Below are positions 36,549-42,606 of a stretch of DNA of 64,000 nucleotides, piece after piece. Location of the stretch: the NCBI GenBank assembly GCA_900541745.1, contig UQLA01000002.1:1-64000 (forward strand). The letters are read 5' to 3'. The notes beneath the pieces were generated by a model. It did no database searches. It saw nothing but the letters and a program-made list of their open reading frames with translations, and was not told the DNA's origin. The translations under genes were made by a program, and so were the position numbers. The stretch comes from an uncultured Collinsella sp. Lineage in GTDB: Bacteria > Actinomycetota > Coriobacteriia > Coriobacteriales > Coriobacteriaceae. Positions within the stretch are counted from its first letter, which is position 1; each line of letters begins with the position of its first letter.

Positions 36549-36758
36549 GGCCCGCACGTTTCTATTTATGTCGATATGTAAGCGGGTTTGACTTCCACCA
36601 GGCTTCGAGTTTGTCTCGATCGGTAACACGAAGAGGCGGAAAACCGTTCTTACTGTTACAGAATGAGACGTAAGCTGGGGTCTCTGCGTAATATCTCGAT
36701 CTTTAACAGATAGGGGAGAAAATGTTCTCTAAATGTTATAGATCGAGACAAAGGCCGG
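36549..36758. repeat. Right flanking repeat of the restriction island (~200 bp)
   Basis: A direct copy of 26041-26245, from GGCCCG and TTTATGTCGATA through the double CTCGATC-TAAC palindromes. Identity is highest over 36611-36711 and falls in the last 45 bases, where pairing within the palindrome is still largely kept. Confidence 0.9.
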
Positions 36759-36778
36759 ACCGGTCCCAGACATCCTGG

Positions 36779-36926
36779 TCGAGCGTGGATTTCTGGACGA
36801 ACGAGCGTGGAAAATGTCCCGCCTAGTGAACGAGCGTGGATAATCTGCCACTTTGGCCTTGGGGGCACGCCAAAAGTGGGAGATTATCCACACTCGATTT
36901 CAAACGGGAGAAAATCCACGCTCGAT
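36779..36926. repeat. Nested inverted repeat with GAGCGTGGA ends
   Basis: The inner arms, GAGCGTGGATAATCT and GCCACTTTGGC with complements (36831-36896), sit inside outer copies of GAGCGTGGA/TCCACGCTC (to 36924). It is another palindromic intergenic family, next to the right island boundary. Confidence 0.8.
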
Positions 36927-37134
36927 TCTGCAGGGCCCGATCTCGACCTATATATAGGTGCAAATGAGTCGATATCAAAGTTCGATCCTGATGGTGTACT
37001 CCACTACGCAAAAGTGTTCCCTCGGGAAATGTCATCGCTATATGCAAATTCACCGTCCTTCATATCCAAACTCAGCAAAACCGCAGGTCAAAAGCATATA
37101 GATACGCCCGGCACCGTGTATCTAGAGGTTTTCG
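36927..37134. other. Intergenic region upstream of the tRNA-tuf operon
   Basis: An AT-richer stretch in which I see no convincing gene; an open frame across it includes the repeat to its left and the promoter to its right and was rejected. Confidence 0.5.
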
Positions 37135-37164
37135 TTGACAGCCCCCAAGGTGGCATCGTATTAT
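37135..37164 (+). promoter_or_regulatory. Promoter of the tRNA-Tyr/Thr/Met-tuf operon
   Basis: A consensus -35 (TTGACA, 37135-37140), an 18-base spacer and -10 TATTAT (37159-37164). The block GAGGTTTTCGTTGACAGC covering the -35 is repeated exactly at the rpmG promoter. Confidence 0.85.
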
Positions 37165-37226
37165 CTTCTTCGTTCGCGGGGGCGGCGGTCCAAAAGACCA
37201 AAGGACCTGCGAATACTTGAACGATT

Positions 37227-37308
37227 GGGAGTTTGCCCGAGTGGTTAATGGGGACGGGCTGTAAACCCGTTGGCTCTGCCTACATAGGTTCGAATCCTAT
37301 AGCTCCCA
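37227..37308 (+). tRNA. tRNA-Tyr (GTA anticodon)
   Basis: A class II tRNA with a long variable arm. The acceptor is GGGAGTT/AGCTCCC, and the anticodon stem ACGGG/CCCGT encloses CTGTAAA (GTA). CCA is not encoded. It is first in the tRNA-tuf operon. Confidence 0.96.
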
Positions 37309-37318
37309 CCCGTCAAGT

Positions 37319-37394
37319 GCCTGTATAGCTCAGTCGGTAGAGCACTTCGTTGGTAACGAAGAGGTCACCAGTTCAAGTCTGGTTGCAGGCTCCA
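37319..37394 (+). tRNA. tRNA-Thr (GGT anticodon)
   Basis: The acceptor GCCTGTA/TGCAGGC and the anticodon stem CTTCG/CGAAG around TTGGTAA (GGT) fold normally. CCA is encoded at 37392-37394. Confidence 0.97.
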
Positions 37395-37397
37395 TCC

Positions 37398-37474
37398 GGC
37401 GGTGTAGCTCAGTTGGTTAGAGCACACGGTTCATACCCGTGGCGTCACTGGTTCGAATCCAGTCACCGCTACCA
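37398..37474 (+). tRNA. tRNA-Met (CAT anticodon), elongator type
   Basis: The acceptor GGCGGTG/CACCGCT and the anticodon stem CACGG/CCGTG around TTCATAC (CAT). The paired first base and D-arm look like elongator tRNA-Met rather than initiator; a lysidine-modified Ile tRNA is less likely. CCA is encoded. Confidence 0.92.
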
Positions 37475-37485
37475 TAGGTAACACG

Positions 37486-37516
37486 GTGGCTTCTCAATAG
37501 TATGTTGAGAGGCCAC
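37486..37516 (+). promoter_or_regulatory. Hairpin in the tuf leader
   Basis: Arms GTGGC-TTCTCAA and TTGAGA-GGCCAC separate the tRNAs from tuf. A second small hairpin (GTCCC...GGGAC) follows at 37534. They may direct RNA processing between tRNA and mRNA. Confidence 0.45.
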
Positions 37517-37570
37517 TATGGTATAAAGGCAAAGTCCCGTCCGGGGACGACCTGTTTAGAGGAGGGCTTT

Positions 37571-38761
37571 ATGGCCAAAGAGAAGTTTGAGCGCACTAAG
37601 CCGCATGTTAACATCGGCACCATTGGTCACGTCGACCACGGCAAGACCACGCTGACCGCTGCCATCACCAAGGTTCTCTCCGAGACCGAGGGCTGCAAGG
37701 CTGACTTCACTGCGTTCGAGAACATCGACAAGGCTCCCGAGGAGCGCGAGCGCGGCATTACGATCTCCGTCTCCCACGTCGAGTACGAGACTGCTGCCCG
37801 TCACTACGCTCACGTTGACTGCCCGGGCCACGCTGACTACGTCAAGAACATGATCTCCGGTGCTGCTCAGATGGACGGCGCTATTCTGGTCATCGCCGCT
37901 ACCGACGGCCCCATGGCTCAGACCCGCGAGCACATCCTGCTCGCCCGTCAGGTCGGCGTTCCCTACATCGTCGTCTTCCTGAACAAGTGCGACATGGTCG
38001 ACGATGACGAGCTCATCGACCTCGTCGAGATGGAGACCCGTGAGCTCCTCTCCGAGTACGATTTCCCCGGCGACGACATCCCCGTCATCCGTGGTTCCGC
38101 TCTGGGCGCTCTCGAGGGCGACGCCAAGTGGATGGACGCCATCCGCGAGCTCATGAAGGCTGTCGACGAGTACATCCCGACGCCTGCTCGTAACAACGAC
38201 CTCCCGTTCCTGATGGCCGTTGAGGACGTTATGACCATCTCCGGCCGTGGTACCGTTGCTACCGGCCGTGTCGAGCGCGGTGAGCTCAAGCTCAACGAGC
38301 CCGTCGAGATCGTCGGCATCAAGGATACCCAGAACACCGTCGTTACCGGTATCGAGATGTTCCGTAAGTCCATGGACTTCTGCGAGGCTGGCGACAACGT
38401 CGGTCTGCTGCTCCGCGGTATCAAGCGCGAGGACATCGAGCGCGGCCAGGTTCTCTGCAAGCCCGGTTCGGTTACCCCGCACACCAAGTTCACCGGCGAG
38501 ATCTACGTTCTGACCAAGGAGGAGGGCGGCCGTCACACCCCGTTCTTCGATGGTTATCGTCCTCAGTTCTACTTCCGTACCACCGACGTTACCGGTACGG
38601 TCAAGCTCCCCGAGGGCACCGAGATGGCTATGCCTGGTGACCACATCACCATCGAGGGCGACCTCATCCACCCGATCGCCATGGAGGAGGGCCTGCGCTT
38701 CGCTATCCGCGAGGGTGGCCACACCGTCGGTTCGGGCATCGTCTCCACGATCATTGAGTAA
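37571..38761 (+). CDS. tuf: Translation elongation factor EF-Tu
   Basis: The 396-residue protein is full length. GTPase motifs GHVDHGKTT, DCPGHADYV and NKCDMVDD are present, with the effector region ERERGITISVSHVEYET. The C-terminal domains are intact to VGSGIVSTIIE. It delivers aminoacyl-tRNA to the ribosome. The ATG at 37571 follows GAGGAGGG. It is co-transcribed with three tRNAs, and not with fusA or rps genes, an arrangement resembling E. coli tufB. Confidence 0.98.
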   Translation: MAKEKFERTKPHVNIGTIGHVDHGKTTLTAAITKVLSETEGCKADFTAFENIDKAPEERERGITISVSHVEYETAARHYAHVDCPGHADYVKNMISGAAQMDGAILVIAATDGPMAQTREHILLARQVGVPYIVVFLNKCDMVDDDELIDLVEMETRELLSEYDFPGDDIPVIRGSALGALEGDAKWMDAIRELMKAVDEYIPTPARNNDLPFLMAVEDVMTISGRGTVATGRVERGELKLNEPVEIVGIKDTQNTVVTGIEMFRKSMDFCEAGDNVGLLLRGIKREDIERGQVLCKPGSVTPHTKFTGEIYVLTKEEGGRHTPFFDGYRPQFYFRTTDVTGTVKLPEGTEMAMPGDHITIEGDLIHPIAMEEGLRFAIREGGHTVGSGIVSTIIE

Positions 38762-38787
38762 ATTAGCTCTTTGATATAGCTGACTTA

Positions 38788-38824
38788 GAGAACCCGGCAC
38801 TTATATGGGTGCCGGGTTCTTTTC
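38788..38824 (+). terminator. Terminator after tuf
   Basis: Arms AGAACCCGGCAC / GTGCCGGGTTCT are followed by TTTTCTG. The stretch 38825-38965 shows nothing recognisable. Confidence 0.93.
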
Positions 38825-38965
38825 TGCAATGGATATTGAGCCGTTGCTGGTGTCGAGAGGATCGATAATGGTCCTGGGTGCACCGTCGATTAGATCTCGT
38901 TGGCTCCATTGATGTGTTCCAAATATGAATGGGTTCACCGAGAACCAATTGATTCGAGGTTTTCG

Positions 38966-38995
38966 TTGACAGCACTTACGTAGAGCTGATAAAGT
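38966..38995 (+). promoter_or_regulatory. Promoter of rpmG-trpT-secE-nusG-rplKA
   Basis: -35 TTGACA (38966-38971), an 18-base spacer and -10 TAAAGT (38990-38995), preceded by the same GAGGTTTTCG block as the tRNA-tuf promoter. Confidence 0.82.
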
Positions 38996-39040
38996 ATCAA
39001 CTCGTGCCCGTACGGGGCGGAAATGAAAGGTTCAGGATAC

Positions 39041-39190
39041 ATGCGTACTCTAGTTACTCTTGCGTGCACTGAGTGCAAGCGCCGCAACTATACGACCACC
39101 AAGAACAAGTCGACCATGCCTGATCGTATGGAGATCAAGAAGTATTGCCCCTGGTGCCGTCACCACACGCTGCACAAAGAGACTCGCTAG
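39041..39190 (+). CDS. rpmG: 50S ribosomal protein L33
   Basis: A 49-residue protein with the L33 sequence style (MRTLVTLACTEC... NYTTTKNKSTMPDRMEIKKYCPWC). It has all four zinc cysteines: C9, C12, C36 and C39, so it is the zinc-binding form. The ATG at 39041 follows GAAAGG. It precedes tRNA-Trp and secE as in many bacteria. Confidence 0.96.
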   Translation: MRTLVTLACTECKRRNYTTTKNKSTMPDRMEIKKYCPWCRHHTLHKETR

Positions 39191-39203
39191 TCTCTAGTCA
39201 CAT

Positions 39204-39279
39204 ACGCCAGTAGTTCAATTGGTAGAGCATCGGTCTCCAAAACCGAGTGTTGAGGGTTCGAGTCCTTCCTGGCGTGCCA
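39204..39279 (+). tRNA. tRNA-Trp (CCA anticodon)
   Basis: The acceptor ACGCCAG/CTGGCGT and the anticodon stem TCGGT/ACCGA around CTCCAAA (CCA). The 3' CCA is encoded at 39277-39279. It lies between rpmG and secE. Confidence 0.96.
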
Positions 39280-39288
39280 GTCATTATT

Positions 39289-39316
39289 CCGTAAGCTCCC
39301 AATTGGGGGCTTACGG
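39289..39316 (+). terminator. Hairpin between tRNA-Trp and secE
   Basis: Arms CCGTAAGC / GCTTACGG with a short tail TTTA. It is probably a partial terminator or processing signal, as secE has no obvious separate promoter. Confidence 0.5.
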
Positions 39317-39355
39317 TTTACTCATGTATAAGCGCATTGCGCGGAGGTAACCCAA

Positions 39356-39694
39356 ATGGCCAACAAGAAGAACAAGAAGAAGGCTCAGCAGCAGGCGCCT
39401 GCCAACAACGCTGCCGCCAACTCCAAGGTTGAGGCCAAGAAGGCCGTTGCCAAGAAGAACGAGAAGGCTGCGAAGTCCAAGAAGAACGAGAAGCCTGGTT
39501 TCTTCGCCCGCACCAAGAAGTATTTCGCTTCGGTCAAGTCCGAGATGAAGCGTGTCACGTGGCCCGATAAGAAGGAGCTCGTGAACTACTCGGTCGTCGT
39601 TTGCGCTTCTCTGATCGTCGTCGGCGTCGTCATCGCTCTGCTCGATGCTGGCTTTGGCGAGGCTCTTGCTCTGTTCTCTGGATTGAGGGGCTAA
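39356..39694 (+). CDS. secE: Preprotein translocase subunit SecE
   Basis: The 112-residue protein has a Lys/Ala-rich disordered N-terminus (~1-50), the conserved amphipathic segment YFASVKSEMKRVTWPDKKEL and one membrane helix (YSVVVCASLIVVGVVIALLDA). SecE clamps the SecY channel. The ATG at 39356 follows GGAGG. nusG begins three bases after the stop. Confidence 0.95.
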   Translation: MANKKNKKKAQQQAPANNAAANSKVEAKKAVAKKNEKAAKSKKNEKPGFFARTKKYFASVKSEMKRVTWPDKKELVNYSVVVCASLIVVGVVIALLDAGFGEALALFSGLRG

Positions 39695-39697
39695 ACC

Positions 39698-40234
39698 ATG
39701 TCTAAGCGTTGGTACGTCGTTCACACTTACTCTGGATACGAGAACCGCGTTAAGTCCGATCTCGAGCATCGCATCGAGACCATGGGCATGCAGGATCGTA
39801 TCTTTGATATCGAGATTCCTATGGAGCGCGTCACCGAGATTAAAGAGGGTGGCAAGCGCGAGACCAAGGATTCCAAGATTTTCCCGGGTTATGTCCTGGT
39901 CCGCATGGAGATGGATGACGATGCTTGGACGTGTGTTCGTAACACGCCTGGCGTCACCGGTTTCCTGGGCGGCAACGGCAAGCCCGCTCCGCTTTCCCGC
40001 GACGAGTACAACAAGATGACTCGTCGTCCCGGTAAGGGCGATTCGCCCAAGCGCACCTCGGTTGATATTGAGGTCGGTACGTCCGTCCGCGTCACCGATG
40101 GCCCGCTTACCGACTTTGATGGCAAGGTCTCCGAGGTTAACACCGAGGCTGGCAAGCTCAAGGTCACGCTGATGATCTTTGGCCGCGAGACGCCGGTCGA
40201 GCTCGACTTTAACCAGGTCGCTGTCATCGCTTAA
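39698..40234 (+). CDS. nusG: Transcription termination/antitermination factor NusG
   Basis: The 178-residue protein starts MSKRWYVVHTYSGYENRVK, the NusG N-terminal domain that binds RNA polymerase. FPGYVLVRMEMDDDAW and the C-terminal KOW domain (VGTSVRVTDGPLTDFDGKV) follow. It couples transcription to Rho or ribosomes. The ATG is three bases after secE. Confidence 0.97.
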   Translation: MSKRWYVVHTYSGYENRVKSDLEHRIETMGMQDRIFDIEIPMERVTEIKEGGKRETKDSKIFPGYVLVRMEMDDDAWTCVRNTPGVTGFLGGNGKPAPLSRDEYNKMTRRPGKGDSPKRTSVDIEVGTSVRVTDGPLTDFDGKVSEVNTEAGKLKVTLMIFGRETPVELDFNQVAVIA

Positions 40235-40354
40235 GTTTTCGTCCGTTCGCGCGAGCGTGCTTCTTCTGTGACTGCTCATCTCAGGAGTGCTTCTAACACG
40301 TGCGTGCTTACGATATAGCAAGTACTTCACACTCGTGATTCGAAAGGAATGACC

Positions 40355-40783
40355 ATGGCTGAGAAGAAGGTTGCCAACGTCATTAAGCTCCAGATTCCTG
40401 CTGGTGCAGCTAACCCCGCTCCTCCCGTCGGCCCCGCCCTGGGCGCTGCTGGCGTGAACATCATGCAGTTCTGCCAGGCCTTTAACGCCGAGACGCAGGA
40501 CAAGAAGGGCGACATCATCCCCGTTGAGATCTCTGTCTACGAGGACAAGTCCTTCTCCTTCATCACCAAGACCCCGCCGGCGGCTCACCTCATCAAGAAG
40601 GAGCTGAACCTCAAGTCTGGTTCCGCTAAGCCGCAGGCCGACAAGGTTGGTCAGCTCTCCCAGGAGCAGCTCACCAAGATCGCCGAGATCAAGATGCCGG
40701 ACCTCAATGCCAACGACATTGACGCCGCCAAGAAGATCATCGCCGGTACCGCCCGCTCCATGGGCGTCACCATCGCTGAGTAG
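40355..40783 (+). CDS. rplK: 50S ribosomal protein L11
   Basis: The 142-residue protein has the L11 signature LQIPAGAANPAPPVGPALGAAGVNIMQFC and the C-terminal rRNA-binding KTPPAAHLIKKE...GTARSMGV. The ATG at 40355 is preferred over one six bases earlier, because AAAGGA is then eight bases away instead of about one. The 120-base gap after nusG may hold a leader, but I could not define it. Confidence 0.97.
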   Translation: MAEKKVANVIKLQIPAGAANPAPPVGPALGAAGVNIMQFCQAFNAETQDKKGDIIPVEISVYEDKSFSFITKTPPAAHLIKKELNLKSGSAKPQADKVGQLSQEQLTKIAEIKMPDLNANDIDAAKKIIAGTARSMGVTIAE

Positions 40784-40802
40784 CGATTTCTTTAGGTAAT
40801 GA

Positions 40803-40831
40803 CGGGTGCTCCGACCGGGGCGCCCGTTATA
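40803..40831 (+). promoter_or_regulatory. Hairpin between rplK and rplA
   Basis: ACGGGTGCTCC / GGGGCGCCCGT forms a stem with little T tail. It could be an attenuator or an L1-binding leader; no decisive motif. Confidence 0.4.
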
Positions 40832-40900
40832 TGTGTGCAATAGGGCACACGATACGATGTGGGAGGGCTCACGCCCGTTTAACCACAGGAGGTAATGCAC

Positions 40901-41608
40901 ATGGCTAAGCATGGTAAGAGCTATAACGCCGCTGCCGAGAAGATCGACCGCGCCACGCTCTACACCCCCCTTCAGGCTGCCAAGCTCATCAAGGAGCTCG
41001 ACACCGCCAAGTTCGACGAGACCGTCGAGGCCCACTTCCGTCTGGGCATCGATACTCGTAAGGCTGACCAGAACATCCGTGGTTCCATCTCCCTGCCCCA
41101 CGGCACCGGCAAGACCGTTCGTGTTGCCGTCTTCGCCGAGGGCGAGAAGGCCCGCGAGGCCGAGGCTGCCGGCGCCGACATCATCGGTTCCGACGAGCTC
41201 GTCGCCCAGATCCAGAAGGGCGAGATCAACTTCGACGCCGCTATCGCTACGCCGAACATGATGGCCAAGGTTGGCCGCATCGGTAAGATTCTTGGTCCCC
41301 GTGGCCTCATGCCGAACCCCAAGCTCGGCACCGTGACCATGGACGTCGCCAAGATGGTCTCCGAGCTCAAGGCCGGCCGCGTTGAGTACCGCGCCGACCG
41401 TTACGGCATCTGCCACGTGCCCCTGGGTAAGAAGTCTTTCTCTGAGCAGCAGCTCGTCGAGAACTACGCTGCCCTGTACACCGAGATCCTGCGCGTCAAG
41501 CCCTCTTCTGCTAAGGGCAAGTACGTCAAGTCCATCTCCTTGTCTTCCACCATGGGCCCTGGCGTCAAGGTCGATCCCGCTGTCCAGCGTGACTTCCTGG
41601 CTGAGTAA
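40901..41608 (+). CDS. rplA: 50S ribosomal protein L1
   Basis: The 235-residue protein has normal L1 length and motifs (AAKLIKELDTAKFDETVEAHFRL in part, the signature around GRIGKILGPRGLMPNPKLGTVT). The ATG at 40901 gives an eight-base spacing from AGGAGG; the ATG six bases earlier would be too close. A terminator follows, and rplJ/rplL are not adjacent, which differs from the common order. Confidence 0.97.
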   Translation: MAKHGKSYNAAAEKIDRATLYTPLQAAKLIKELDTAKFDETVEAHFRLGIDTRKADQNIRGSISLPHGTGKTVRVAVFAEGEKAREAEAAGADIIGSDELVAQIQKGEINFDAAIATPNMMAKVGRIGKILGPRGLMPNPKLGTVTMDVAKMVSELKAGRVEYRADRYGICHVPLGKKSFSEQQLVENYAALYTEILRVKPSSAKGKYVKSISLSSTMGPGVKVDPAVQRDFLAE

Positions 41609-41644
41609 CTGCTAGTTACTGCCTGAGCAAAGCAAGCATTGCTA

Positions 41645-41683
41645 AAGAAACCCGGTTCTGCCTCGTGCAGGACCGGGTTTCTT
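41645..41683 (+). terminator. Terminator after rplA
   Basis: Arms AAGAAACCCGGT / ACCGGGTTTCTT with an inner CTGC/GCAG pair; A- and T-rich ends allow it to act on both strands. Confidence 0.9.
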
Positions 41684-41699
41684 GCTATCTCGGGCCAAA

Positions 41700-41734
41700 A
41701 CCACCACAAAGGGGACAGGCACCTTTGTGGTGGT
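41700..41734. repeat. Hairpin with GGACAGG loop
   Basis: Arms ACCACCACAAAGG and CCTTTGTGGTGGT around GGACAGGCA. It is identical, in inverted orientation, to 44578-44612; the two bracket the next two genes. Confidence 0.88.
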
Positions 41735-41773
41735 CTGGGCACTTAGACGTCAATGTTATGGCATCGCAGCGAG

Positions 41774-41871
41774 CCGGTTCCAAGTGCCCCAGGTCGCCCC
41801 GAAAGAGGAGCGACGCGTACTTTGGTACGCGAGCGACGGCTTGAGGGGCGAGATGGGGTGCTTGGGGCCGG
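41774..41871. repeat. ~100-bp palindromic element with covarying stems, copy 2
   Basis: The reverse-complement counterpart of 22571-22670. The outer arms CCGGTTCC/GGGGCCGG and middle arms TCGCCCC/GGGGCGA differ from copy 1 but still pair; the loops AAAGAGGAGCGACGCG and CGCGAGCGACGG are unchanged. Confidence 0.85.
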
Positions 41872-41895
41872 CGCAGCGTCAAGCCTTAAAGGTGG

Positions 41896-42606
41896 TTACC
41901 AGGGTGTTCTGGCGGTTGAGGACTCGATGGCCTCGTGGCGCTTGAGCTCGCGGCGCATGGTTTGCGAATTGAGCCAGGCTGCCTGCCAGCCACGGATGGG
42001 GTAGTGCGTTTCGTCAAGTTCAAACTGCGTATAGCCGCAGGCGTTGATGATCGTTGCTCCGCATGCATGCCGACGCTCACGTTGAAAATCGTGGCCATAG
42101 CATTGGTGCACATGCCCGTGCACCATGTAGTCGGCCCCCCAGGACTCAAGCGCCGTGTTAAAGCATTCGAATCCTCGATGCGGTTGATCATCCAGATCGC
42201 CCACGCCGGCGGCGGGCGCATGGGTGAGCAGGATGTCGCAGCCGCCGACCATCCTCACTTTGCGGGAGAGCTTGCGCACGCGCTTGGCCATCTCGCGCTC
42301 GGTGTACATGTTGGCGCCATCTCGGTAGCGCATAGAGCCGCCAAGCCCCGCAATGCGGACGCCGCGGTACACGTAGACGGCGTCTTCGACACAGATGCAG
42401 CCACCCGGTGCATGACGTGCATAGCGGTCATCGTGGTTGCCTCGTACGTAGATGAGCGGTTTGTTGATGACGGTGACCAAAAACTCAAGATAGTCCGGGT
42501 CCAGGTCGCCAGCGGACAAAATCAGGTCGACACCCTCAAAGCGTTCCTTGCGAAAGCATTCCCAAAGGCATCGTTCTTCGGTATCGGCTACGGCAAGGAT
42601 TTTCAT
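41896..42606 (-). CDS. Calcineurin-like metallophosphoesterase
   Basis: The 236-residue protein has the two-metal phosphoesterase motifs in order: an early AVADTEE (a variant of D-x-H), SAGDLDPDY, VRGNHDDRY, LLTHAPAAG and MVHGHVHQCYG. The early DxH has DT, so one usual His ligand is missing from that motif. Substrate unknown. The ATG overlaps the stop of the upstream gene (ATGA), so it is translationally coupled to the ParB/BMP-like protein. Confidence 0.85.
   Translation of the reverse strand: MKILAVADTEERCLWECFRKERFEGVDLILSAGDLDPDYLEFLVTVINKPLIYVRGNHDDRYARHAPGGCICVEDAVYVYRGVRIAGLGGSMRYRDGANMYTEREMAKRVRKLSRKVRMVGGCDILLTHAPAAGVGDLDDQPHRGFECFNTALESWGADYMVHGHVHQCYGHDFQRERRHACGATIINACGYTQFELDETHYPIRGWQAAWLNSQTMRRELKRHEAIESSTARTPW

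Noticed and set aside
26041..36758. Insertion sequence or integron
   Set aside because: No transposase, integrase or terminal target duplication is recognisable within or beside the repeats.
36807..37220. A 137-codon open frame upstream of the tRNA cluster
   Set aside because: It starts inside an inverted repeat, runs over the tRNA operon promoter, has no ribosome site and no family-like sequence.
25932..37310. Classical tRNA-Thr att site duplication for the restriction island
   Set aside because: I found no second copy of the tRNA 3' end near the right border and no integrase; the flanking homology begins in the terminator, after the tRNA.
39311..41416. A 701-codon open frame antisense to secE-nusG-rplK-rplA
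   Set aside because: A shadow of high-GC coding sequence opposite well-identified genes. The same applies to the long antisense frames at 1246-3141 and 8264-10843.
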